64,000 nt of DNA, taken from Spirosoma telluris. GTDB taxonomy: Bacteria; Bacteroidota; Bacteroidia; Cytophagales; Spirosomataceae. Positions within the stretch are counted from its first letter, which is position 1. Each line of letters begins with the position of its first letter. The DNA lies in assembly GCA_003259005.1 (NCBI GenBank), contig QLII01000001.1, positions 3,550,501 to 3,614,500 on the forward strand, given 5' to 3'. The notes under the pieces were generated by a model. That model was not told the DNA's origin and did not search any database. It worked only from the letters and a program-made list of their open reading frames with translations. Made by a program: the position numbers and the translations under genes. Positions 8,560 through 16,939 of this stretch are shown one piece after another.

Positions 8560-11051
8560 CTACAGGAAATTCAGATACAACTCCAGCCCGTAATACCTTG
8601 GTCGGCTCCAGGCAATTTGATTCCCCAGTCATATTCCCAGCCGTGCTGAATAAAGAGCGTATTCCCCAGATTCTTACCCCAGAGGGCTATGCTCCACTTG
8701 CCATTTCGCGGAGCCAACGACAAGCGCCCATTTACGATCGTAGCCGCCTGACGGGCAATAATGTCGGAATTAGAAATATCATTGAACGCTTTTCCTGTAT
8801 GATTAATGTTCATTCCCAGAAACACCCGTAGCTGATCGGTAATGGGAAGTGTATATTCCGGAGCAACAGAAAACGTAAAATCAGGCGCCTTCAGCAGGTG
8901 GTTGCCCGCATAATTGACCGGGTTGCCCGCTTCATCGGTACCGAAGGGGAAATCAATGTACCGGAAATGCAGATAGCCCATCGAGACATCTACCCGAAAG
9001 TTTTTCAGCATACCCGAAAATTCCGTTTCAGCACCCCAGCCTCTGGTTTTGGGTGCATTAGCTACCCGTACCCGTGTTCCCTGATCGAGCAATTCCTGCT
9101 TGTTGATATAATCGGTATAGAACAAAGCCGCGTTAAAGCGAGTCCGTTCGCTGAACTTCGACTTGAAGCCAAGTTCGTAGTTGTTCACAAATTCAGGTTT
9201 AAATACCAGGCCGGTACCTTCGGGATCGGTGGTGACAGACGTATTGAACCCCGCCCCTTTGAAACCCCGAACAAACTTGGCATACCCCATGATGAAGGGA
9301 GAAAGCCGATAATCGAGGCCCAGATCGTAGGATAAAACCGTATTATCGGCATTTCGCTCCACGGGGGTGGCCTGGCTACCCACATTGGTGGCATAAATGT
9401 CGATTAACCCAAACGGTTGTCCATTGTAATATTGGTTCTGAACCTGTTGCCAGTAAGACAATCGGCGTCGCTCTGACGTTAACCGCATCCCAGCCGTCAG
9501 ACGGAGTTGTTTAGTCAACGCATAACTACCCGAAGCAAAGGCCGCCAGACTACGGGAATGGATCGTACTGTTGGTGGTATACCCTTCGCTCGTAAAGAGA
9601 GCACCATTGGGCACCGGTGCACCGAGGATTTCCTCGCCCACTGGCAGAAAATCCTTTTGAAGCGAAAAGGTATCGATAGCTGCAATTTGCTCATTCAAAA
9701 AATACAGCCCACCGATGTAGGAAAACTTCTCATCCCGTGGCGAATGAATGCGTATTTCCTGACTTACGTTCCGGAGTTTCTGAGTTCGACCCAAAGAGAC
9801 ACATTGGCCGACGACACGTCATTATCCCGAAGTACGTATCTACCGAGTTGTTGAAGGCCGTAATAGAAGTCAATGTAGTACGACCTAGCTTAAATTCCCC
9901 CTTCGCTACGGTGCCATACTGTTGCCGATCAAACGTATTCGGAACATTTTGTTTCGTATTCATCCCCTCATCGGCAGGCACCCCCACAGGGTCATAATCG
10001 GGCTTGCTGGCATAGACAAAGGTGTTTTCGGCATTGCCATCTTTCCCGTAGTAACCGCGCAGGGTAATGAGTGTGTTCGGATTTGGGGTGTAAAGGGCCG
10101 ATCCCCGGAAGCCGTAGAAGTTTGTTTTATTAACAACCTCAATGGCGGGGACTTTATCGGTAATATAACCATCGCGCCGGGTGTAGGTTCCTGTCAGTCG
10201 AACCGCTAATTTATTTTTGATGAGTTCCCGATTGATTTTCGCCCGTGCCTGAAAGAAGTTGTAGTTTCCATAGTTTAACTCAATCTGACCATTGTTGGCA
10301 AACTCGGGCTTCTCCGACACAATATGAATGACCCCTCCCACCGTATTCTTTCCAAACAATGTTCCCTGCGGGCCACGCAACACCTCAATACGTTCAATAT
10401 CCATGAGCGTGGAGTTGAAGGCAAAGCTGCGGGAAAAATAGGCGTCGTCGATATACAAAGCCACCGTCGATTCAAAGCCTACATTGTCGAAAACCGTCGA
10501 TAACCCCGAATTGAAAATGACACCTGCGAACTGAGCCAGGAATCGGTAACGAGATTCGGGACATTGTTCAACGCTTCCAGCGTATTATAGGTGCTCCGTC
10601 GTTCCATATCACGCTGCGAAATAACCGAAGCCGCAACCGGCACTTTCTGCAAATATTCGTCAACCCGGTTGGCACTCACCACGGCATCCCGCAGTTGCAT
10701 ATCGTTGCTCGTCAGTTGAAAATTAGTGGTGATCCGCTGGCTGGCGTTGGGTATGACTAGCTGGGTCATGTCCTGAAAACCAATAAACCGACCCACCAGC
10801 TCAACCGGGCGATTGATGCTGATCTGGTAATAACCTAACTGGTTCGTAATCGTACCTCGGGTTGATCCTTTAATGAAAAGCGAGGCTCCTATCAGGGGTT
10901 CACCATTAGAAGCCCGCACAACACGACCGGTTACAATTGTTGGCGATTGAGGATAAACTACTGTGCAACAAAGGAGTAGAAAAACATGGCCGATCAGTAG
11001 GGAATGTATAATCCCCTTACCGCTGCCGATTCGGTGCAGTAACTGGTTCAT
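8560..11051 (-). CDS. TonB-dependent receptor with CarboxypepD-like N-terminus (four frame breaks)
   Basis: This is an outer-membrane importer of about 830 residues. It has a signal peptide, a carboxypeptidase-regulatory-like domain (TGRVVRASNGEPLIGASLF), a plug (RIEVLRGPQGTLFGKNTVGG) and a 22-strand-type barrel. The plug resembles the proteobacterial/sphingomonad-like receptors rather than SusC. Four frame breaks occur at runs near 10504-10507, 9826-9828, 9790-9792 and 8623-8626. One G added in each (minus strand) gives SIRGLSTVFDN, YFGDNDVSSANVSLWGRTQK and a proper C-terminus YYGLELYLNFL ending at 8560, with a terminal aromatic/aliphatic strand as expected. The substrate is unknown. It follows the coiled-coil gene at 11083-11880 by only 31 bases and is probably co-transcribed. 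Confidence 0.88.
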
Positions 11052-11082
11052 GATGAGTTAGGTGGGTGTTGTAACAGGTAAC

Positions 11083-11880
11083 TTATTTATCAGAAGTCCC
11101 GCTTAGTTTGCCTTCGAGCATGTGCAGTGTTTTTTCGCGATAGAGGCCAACCTTTTCCCGATCGTGTTGTTCCTCAAATGGCTTGTTGCTGTACCGCGTT
11201 TTCTGGAGCAGCTTGGTTTCGCCAAAGACGATTGCCTTTTGCGGGTCGTATAAGTGGGGCTTGATACGAATTTTCAGTTCAAGAATGGTATCGAGCGTTT
11301 TGTCGAACACCCACCAGGCTTCGGCCTGATCGCCGAAATTGCGCGTAATCTGAATCTCATCGTCAATCAGCCCATCATCATATTGAAATCCCGACTCGGG
11401 TGCAGATAGATTATGAATGAACTCCTTACGAACATCGTCGGCCGAGAAGTTATAAATTCGAATGATATGGCTATCAATCAGCACTTTCCGATCGTATTCC
11501 AGCTGGACAATTCGCGTATTGGCAGCCTTTAGCTCCGTGGTTCGTTGGTCTATCGTGGCTAGTAACTGCTGATTTTTTGTCGTCAACTGGGCAATCTGAT
11601 CATTCAACCCTTCGATACGTGTCAGTTGCCGGGTAATACTGTCGTTTCGAGATTCAATTACTTTTTGAAGACCCGTAATTTGCGTTTGCAACTGTTGATT
11701 TTCTAGCGCAGCCAGGGCAAGCTTTCCTCTGAGCTGATTGTTATACTGGGTAAGCGAGGTTACTTTTTTCTCAAGTACCTGAGTTGGGGAGTCCTTGGGC
11801 TTTACTATTGGGCCCTGAGCCTTTGCCAGGGCGTAATGTAGGAGTAGAAGAATGAGGAAAGGTAAACATTTATAGGTCAT
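11083..11880 (-). CDS. Exported coiled-coil protein
   Basis: The 265-residue protein has a signal peptide (FLILLLLHYALAKAQG) and then a long heptad-rich coiled coil from roughly residue 35 to 130 (repeated LENQQLQTQITGLQ, LNDQIAQLTTKNQQL). A compact C-terminal half follows with YNFSADDVRKEF, ITRNFGDQAEAWWVFDK and acidic/aromatic strands. I do not recognise the C-terminal part. The gene lies 31 bases upstream of the TonB receptor and on the same strand, so it may be a periplasmic accessory to that receptor, but this is only context. Confidence 0.6.
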   Translation of the reverse strand: MTYKCLPFLILLLLHYALAKAQGPIVKPKDSPTQVLEKKVTSLTQYNNQLRGKLALAALENQQLQTQITGLQKVIESRNDSITRQLTRIEGLNDQIAQLTTKNQQLLATIDQRTTELKAANTRIVQLEYDRKVLIDSHIIRIYNFSADDVRKEFIHNLSAPESGFQYDDGLIDDEIQITRNFGDQAEAWWVFDKTLDTILELKIRIKPHLYDPQKAIVFGETKLLQKTRYSNKPFEEQHDREKVGLYREKTLHMLEGKLSGTSDK

Positions 11881-12107
11881 ACTATTACATATTTATGGGT
11901 GAGTAAATATATGTAATCTGTAGTCCCTTAAAATACTATATCAATAAAAAAATAGTTGATTATTCACTCCATTTACCAGCCTGGATGGGCAGGTCTTTTC
12001 TAAGACCCACTTAGGTTGAACAACAGGTAATGAGTAGCCTTAAATTTGGGTGGCAATAGGCGAATGATTTACTTAGCAGTCAGCTACCTGCTTTTCCCGG
12101 CAATTAT

Positions 12108-12760
12108 ATGATCGACAAATTACTCCAGTACATCTCCCATTTCGATTCGCATCACCGGTTTATTATTGCCTCACTCGTGGCAGGCATCACTTATTTTTAC
12201 ATTCCCGAAAATTTTAATATCCCTGCCCAAATTACAACCGTCTATGTAGCTTTTGCGATAACGGTGTTGATTCTGGCCTGGACATCTATGCTGGTATGTC
12301 ACCCCGCGATTTACCGAAACTGTCACGCCTTCAGGATTCGAGTCGGCTCTTCCTGCTGGTATTTGTTGTGGTAGCGGCTTTAGTCGGTCTATTTGCCGTT
12401 GTGGCCTTGCTCAATTCGATGGAAAAGAACCGAAGAGAACATATTTTGCTACCCATTCTGGCCGTTTGGAGCGCCTGGACGTTAGTACATACGGTTTTCA
12501 CCCTTCGCTATGCCCACCTCTATTATGGTAATGACACCAAACTGTCCAAGCGGCCTGGTGGGCTGGATTTCCCCAAAGAACCCGAACCCGATTACCTCGA
12601 CTTCGCTTACTTCTCCTTCGTAATCGGCATGACCAGTCAGGTTTCCGACGTGGCTGTTAGTTCAAAAACGATGCGCCGGACGGCCCTGGCTCATGGGGTT
12701 CTATCATTCGGATTTAACGCCATCATCATTGCCTTGACTATTAGCGGCTTATCAAAATAG
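12108..12760 (+). CDS. DUF1345 membrane protein (frame break)
   Basis: This inner-membrane protein has about five hydrophobic segments (IIASLVAGITYFYI, VYVAFAITVLILAW, LLVFVVVAALVGLFAVVALL, ILAVWSAWTLVHTVFTL and a C-terminal one). The family signature is clear: RYAHLYY, GGLDFP, PDYLDFAYFSFVIGMTSQVSD and a final ALAHGVLSFGFNAIIIALT. The frame changes between 12290 and 12300; adding one G at CTGGTATG reads MLGMSPRDLPKLSRLQDSS, typical of the family. The role of DUF1345 proteins is unknown. Confidence 0.85.
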
Positions 12761-12761
12761 A

Positions 12762-12938
12762 TTAGCTCGAATTTCGACTTCCACCCTGCTTTTTTGCTTT
12801 TTCCAACTGCTCTTTTTCGTAGGCTTCCCGCTGACGTTTATCGGCGGTTAGGGTGCGATAAAGGCCGTTCAACACATATAAATCGTCGACTTCGTCAATG
12901 AGTCGATGGAGGTGTTCGCGCACTTGCGTAATATTCAT
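12762..12938 (-). CDS. Small 58-residue charged protein
   Basis: A frame of 58 codons runs from ATG at 12936-12938 to TAA at 12762-12764. The product begins MNITQVREHLHRLIDEVDDL and ends in a Lys/Glu/Gln-rich helix (RQREAYEKEQLEKAKKQGG). It should be almost wholly helical, and its codon use looks like that of neighbouring genes. It has no domain I know. It is convergent with the DUF1345 gene, its stop lying two bases past that gene's stop, which also supports it being real. Confidence 0.55.
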   Translation of the reverse strand: MNITQVREHLHRLIDEVDDLYVLNGLYRTLTADKRQREAYEKEQLEKAKKQGGSRNSS

Positions 12939-13215
12939 GTCAGGTCGATTTCTATAACGAAATTACAACTGGTAACTGATTTTGCCCCTATTTCTAGTCC
13001 AGTAGATTTACCAACGAGAAGGTTCCTCCTTCTTCTGTCCGTTACTACATTCCAACAAAGTTGACGTCTATCTGTTAAACAGAAACTAACAGCCTGTTTT
13101 TTATAACCAAACGCTGTTTTTATGTCAAGTCAAAAATCCAAATTTCACCGGCAATCGTAAGTGTATTGAACCATTTGAAAAATGGCGAGCTTTCGCTGCA
13201 TTTAATTAATTCGTT

Positions 13216-13929
13216 ATGAAAAAACAGCAAAATGAAACAGAACTGACCATGTTACCAGGCCAGTTAAAGCCAGTTAAAGTAGGGCGTCGGTTATTTCTGT
13301 ATTATGCAGGCGCATTAACTGCCGGAGGGGCCATGTTGGCGGCTTGTGGTAATGAAGAAAATCCGACTACTGTAATGGCACCGGTCGATTTAGGCACTGG
13401 CGATACCGGGATTCTAAACTACGCGTATGCCCTGGAGCAATTAGAAGCCGCTTTTTATACGCAGGTGATTGCTTCACCCTACAGTGGAATGACCGATGCG
13501 GAAAAGACCCTATTGACCGACATCCGTGATCATGAAATTATTCACCGCGAATTTTTCAAAGCAGCCCTTGGAGCCAATGCAATTGCAGGGCTAACACCCA
13601 ATTTCGCGTCGATCACCTTCAGCGACCGGGCCAGTGTTCTAAATACAGCGAAAGCGTTTGAAGATCTGGGCGTATCGGCTTATAACGGAGCAGGTCCACT
13701 CATTACAAATCCAGATTATCTGGCCATAGCGGGTAAAATTGTCTCTGTTGAAGCCCGCCATGCCGCAGCGATCCGGGATCTGCTCAATCCAAAATCAGCT
13801 GATTTTGCGGGGGATGATGTTGTCGCTCCCACCACGGGCCTTGATGTGTCAAATCCACCAGCAACGGTATTGCCCATCGCCCAGAAGTACGTCAAAACAA
13901 CCATCACCGCCACTAATCTTCCCAAGTAA
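13216..13929 (+). CDS. Ferritin-like domain protein, lipoprotein
   Basis: After an N-terminal tail, a twin-arginine-like export signal (VGRRLFLYYAGALTAGGAML) ends in the lipobox AAC at about residue 44. The domain is the Ferritin_2 type (PF13668) four-helix bundle: YALEQLEAAFY, DIRDHEIIHREFFKAAL, TAKAFEDLGVSAYNG and VSVEARHAAAIRDLL supply the Glu and His ligands of a di-metal site. Such exported proteins are common in Bacteroidota and are linked to desiccation or oxidative stress, without a proven activity. The next gene, 15 bases on, is a paralogue, and the two probably form an operon. Confidence 0.88.
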   Translation: MKKQQNETELTMLPGQLKPVKVGRRLFLYYAGALTAGGAMLAACGNEENPTTVMAPVDLGTGDTGILNYAYALEQLEAAFYTQVIASPYSGMTDAEKTLLTDIRDHEIIHREFFKAALGANAIAGLTPNFASITFSDRASVLNTAKAFEDLGVSAYNGAGPLITNPDYLAIAGKIVSVEARHAAAIRDLLNPKSADFAGDDVVAPTTGLDVSNPPATVLPIAQKYVKTTITATNLPK

Positions 13930-13944
13930 ACCTGACACAACGCT

Positions 13945-14691
13945 ATGAATTTATTCAAATTAATATCTGACATTGAGCAGGTTGACCCCGAATTTAGTGA
14001 TCGCTATAGTTTTTATTCACGTCGGAACCTGCTCAAATTTAGTTCGAACCTGATCGCAGCAGGCATTCCAGCTATCATTGCGGGTACGCTAAACAAAGCC
14101 CTGGCTCAAACCACAACGGCACCTTCGCAGGCGGCTATAGACGTAGCTAATTTTGCGCTGACGCTCGAATATCTGGAAGACGAGTTTTATCGTACCGGGT
14201 TAAGTACATCGGGTCTGGTTCCATCGTCTGACATGGCGGTTATTTCGCAAATCAGCAAACATGAAACGGCACACGTGGCTTTACTAAAAAGTGCTTTAGG
14301 TGCGGCTGCCGTAGCGAAACCAACCTTTAAATTTCCGGCTGGGACGTTTACAAGCTACGCTACTTTTTTAGCTACCGCCCGTGCTCTCGAAGACACGGGG
14401 GTCCAGGCCTATAAAGGGCAGGCTCCTGTTCTTATCAACGACAAATCTATTCTGGCAGTGGCCTTGCAAATCCACTCGGTCGAAGCCCGGCACGCATCGG
14501 AAGTTCGTCGGATGCTGGGACTGAAAGGCTGGGTTTCGGATACAACGAACACTACTTTCATGCAGGGAACGGTGAATTTAAAAACACTGCCCAATGTAAC
14601 GGGAATATCCGACGATAATTTCCGGGGAGCTTTTGATGAGCCATTAACCAAAGCCCAGGTTTTAGCGATTGCAGCGCCATTTCTGGGATAA
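13945..14691 (+). CDS. Ferritin-like domain protein, Tat-exported
   Basis: The second member of the pair has 248 residues. A Tat-type motif (SRRNLLKFSS) and hydrophobic stretch are followed by ALAQ, so it should be released to the periplasm, not lipidated. The four-helix ligands are LTLEYLEDEFYR, ISKHETAHVALLKSAL, TARALEDTGVQAYKG and HSVEARHASEVRRML. A C-terminal extension of about 60 residues (GWVSDTTNTTFMQG...) carries no known motif. It shares the order of elements, but little identity, with the upstream gene, so the two may form a hetero-oligomer, one partner anchored and one soluble. Confidence 0.87.
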   Translation: MNLFKLISDIEQVDPEFSDRYSFYSRRNLLKFSSNLIAAGIPAIIAGTLNKALAQTTTAPSQAAIDVANFALTLEYLEDEFYRTGLSTSGLVPSSDMAVISQISKHETAHVALLKSALGAAAVAKPTFKFPAGTFTSYATFLATARALEDTGVQAYKGQAPVLINDKSILAVALQIHSVEARHASEVRRMLGLKGWVSDTTNTTFMQGTVNLKTLPNVTGISDDNFRGAFDEPLTKAQVLAIAAPFLG

Positions 14692-14734
14692 CAATCATAA
14701 TATAGGGAGGCCGGGAAACCGGCAGGGTGACGGA

Positions 14735-14766
14735 AGGCATCGGGGATTTTCTCCGGTGCCTTTTTT
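14735..14766 (+). terminator. Intrinsic terminator after the ferritin-like pair
   Basis: A stem of AGGCATCGG and CCGGTGCCT (one G-T pair) with an A/T-rich loop is followed by a run of T. It lies 45 bases past the stop of the second ferritin-like gene. Confidence 0.85.
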
Positions 14767-14768
14767 AT

Positions 14769-14893
14769 GGTCATTAGTTGTCATTGATGGTCATTGATAG
14801 TCATTAGCTGTCAGACATTAGTAAGTGAGTTTCTCAGCCTGACTATGTTTGACCATCAATGACAACCAATAACAATCCCCGACAACCAATGAC
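14769..14893. repeat. GTCATT array with 10-bp period, copy 1
   Basis: Units of exactly ten bases follow each other (GTCATTAGTT, GTCATTGATG, GTCATTGATA, GTCATTAGCT). A mirror set (GACCATCAAT, GACAACCAAT and so on) follows about 30 bases later on the opposite strand sense, making a long imperfect hairpin. A second copy lies at 27296-27407. Confidence 0.8.
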
Positions 14894-14940
14894 TAAATCT
14901 GGCCCGTTTTGACGAAATTCGCCAGTCTAAGCGATAGTAC

Positions 14941-16294
14941 ATGAAATTCCTCCGTATTCTTCTCAAAGTTCTTCTCGGACTTGTTGTCTTCATTTTGTTG
15001 TTTCTGGCTGTTAGTCTGGCACCGGTCGATGAAACGCCTTATCAGCAAATGCCCTATTATACCCAAACCAAACAGCGACTCGCGCAGCTCCCTGCTCCGC
15101 CCGTTGCCAAAGGCCCTCTACAGGCGGGTTGGGCTAAAGTGAATATTACTCCCCTTACGATACGCCTACCGGCGGCTATGGGGCCCGACGTGGTAAACAC
15201 TGGCATGTGGTTGCCGATTCCATTTTTGCACGGGTTATAGTGCTGGATAATGGAGGCACCAAAGTCGCAGTGGTTGGTTTAGATTTACTGATTACCCCGC
15301 CAACTGTTATGGAAGCGCTCAAAAAACGCCTTCCAGAGGTCGGTTTACGCTGGGAGAATGTGTATACAGGGGCTATTCACTCGCACAATAGCATTGGTGG
15401 CTGGGCACCTGGCCTGGTTGGGCAGTTGATTGCGGGTGGATACGACGAGAAAATTGTGTCCCTCATTACCGATGGCATTCTGAAAGCCATTCAGAAAGCA
15501 CAAACGACTATGGCGCCGGTGCAGGTGGGTTTTGGAGAGACGGATGCCAGCGATCATATCTACAACCGAATTGGAAACTCGGGCCCAACCCGCCCGCTCG
15601 ATGGCATGATTCGGTTGCTGAAACTAAAGAAAAATACGGGCGAATCAGCCTTGCTTTGCACATTTGCGGGTCACGCAACGCTGTATGAAGACGATATGTG
15701 GAATTACCTCAGTCGCGATTATCCGGGTTCGCTGGTAGATCGACTGGAAAAGAAATCGGCCGATTTTGCCGTGTTCATGGCAGGGCCGTTGGCAGCACAG
15801 GCCCTCAGGCGCGAGGCAAAACAGATTTTCAGGAAATTCGTAATTACGCGGGTGATCTGGCCCTTCGTATCGAGCGAACCGTACCCCAAATTCAGACCAA
15901 ATCCGACAGCACCCTGGCTATGTTCACGCTGCCACTGGGTCTGCGCGAGCCGCATCCACGCGTGATTGGCAACTGGCGCGTTCGACCCTGGTTGTTCTAC
16001 GCCATCTACGGCGACTATCCATCCGACCTCAAAGCCTTACGTATCGGTCAAACGGTACTGCTGGGTACGCCCTGCGATTTTTCGGGCGAATTTGTGGCTG
16101 ATTTCAAACCCCTTGCTACCCAAAAAGGAGTTAACCTCATGATTACTAGCTTCGATGGTGGTTATATTGGTTACGTCACTCCTGATGCGTATTACAATCG
16201 CCCAACCTACGAAACCCGCGACATGAACTGGTTTGGCCCCTATAACGGCGCTTATTTTGAAGAGATGATGATGGGATTGCTGAAGAAGATCTAG
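14941..16294 (+). CDS. Neutral/alkaline ceramidase-like hydrolase (two frame breaks)
   Basis: The protein of about 451 residues starts with a membrane anchor (LLKVLLGLVVFILLFLAVSL) and then the ceramidase N-terminal domain (PF04734). The order is AGWAKVNITP, PTGGYG, FARVIVLDNGGTKVAVVGLD, YTGAIHSHNSIGG (metal-ligand histidines) and NRIGNSGPTRPLDGMIRLL. The frame breaks at CCCC 15151-15154 and GGG 15783-15785; one extra base each gives NITPPYDTPTGGYGARRGKH and FMAGAVGSTGPQARG, the latter the position of the family's catalytic GDVSP-like loop. In Bacteroidota many family members are anchored amidases of unknown substrate; ceramide is plausible but unproven. Confidence 0.82.
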
Positions 16295-16890
16295 GTGAAT
16301 AAATTTCAGAACAAATATCGTGTTGCATCAGCACGGGCCACATGGTGGAATTATAGCTGGGCAGGAGCCTATTTTATTACGATATGTACGGCTCAACGTC
16401 AGCATTATTTCGGCAAAATTCAAGATGATAACATGCACTTGTCGAATATAGGAATTTTGGCCGATGTGTTTTGGCACGAAATAAGACGTCATGCCCAACA
16501 AATCGAATTAGGATCGTTCGTGGTTATGCCTAATCATGTGCATGGAATATTGATATTAAACGAACCAATACCCATGACGCAAATCCGATCATTCCAGACG
16601 TTGTGGTAGAGACAAGGCGTGCCTTGTCTCTACAATCGCCACCACTATCCCAATCCCCCGCCGAACAACGGTTTCAGAATCAGGGCAAAAACACAGTTTC
16701 ATCTATCATTGGGTCGTATAAATCGGCGGTTACCAAACACGCTCATCGGTTGGGTTTTGATTTTGAATGGCAGCCACGTTTCCATGACCATATTATTCGA
16801 AACGATATTGACTACCAACGCATCAACGATTATATAGAATCGAACCCCGAAAATTGGGACAAGGATCGGTTTTTTAATGAATCCGTATAA
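16295..16890 (+). CDS. REP-associated tyrosine transposase (RAYT/TnpA_REP) (frame break)
   Basis: This is a Y1-HUH single-strand nuclease of the IS200/IS605-related RAYT group, thought to move or maintain REP palindromes. The HUH motif is MPNHVHGILIL, and the catalytic tyrosine is in INDYIESNPENW near the C-terminus; KSAVTKHAHRLGF and WQPRFHDHIIRN are typical. A frame break at AAA 16581-16583 is mended by one A (TQNPIIPDVVVETRR). A REP palindrome lies inside the coding region and is translated as VETRRALSL. A second copy sits just after the stop. The start is a GTG directly after the upstream stop codon, so its true start may be further in. Confidence 0.88.
16606..16633. repeat. REP palindrome inside the RAYT gene
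   Basis: Arms GTAGAGACAAGGC and GCCTTGTCTCTAC are perfect, with a two-base centre. The 5' GTAG matches the tetranucleotide that RAYT enzymes recognise at the foot of REP hairpins. It is in frame and adds nine codons to the transposase. Confidence 0.9.
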
Positions 16891-16894
16891 TGCG

Positions 16895-16922
16895 GTAGAG
16901 ACAAGGCATGCCTTGTCTCTAC
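16895..16922. repeat. REP palindrome downstream of the RAYT gene
   Basis: This copy has the same two 13-base arms as the internal copy, differing only in the two central bases (AT rather than GT). It begins five bases past the transposase stop codon and lies in the spacer before the GH9 gene. Confidence 0.92.
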
Positions 16923-16939
16923 AATAACTATAACAACCC

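Noticed and set aside
8898..9335. Plus-strand frame of 145 codons across the TonB receptor
   Set aside because: It is a shadow of the receptor's barrel region, which is well supported on the other strand.
8560..11051. Three separate receptor fragments as independent genes or a pseudogene
   Set aside because: The fragments join in order with single-base additions and give complete plug and barrel motifs, so one gene with sequence errors is the simpler reading.
14769..14893. CRISPR-like short repeats
   Set aside because: The units are ten bases long with no spacers of 30-40 bases, and they occur in both orientations as a hairpin.
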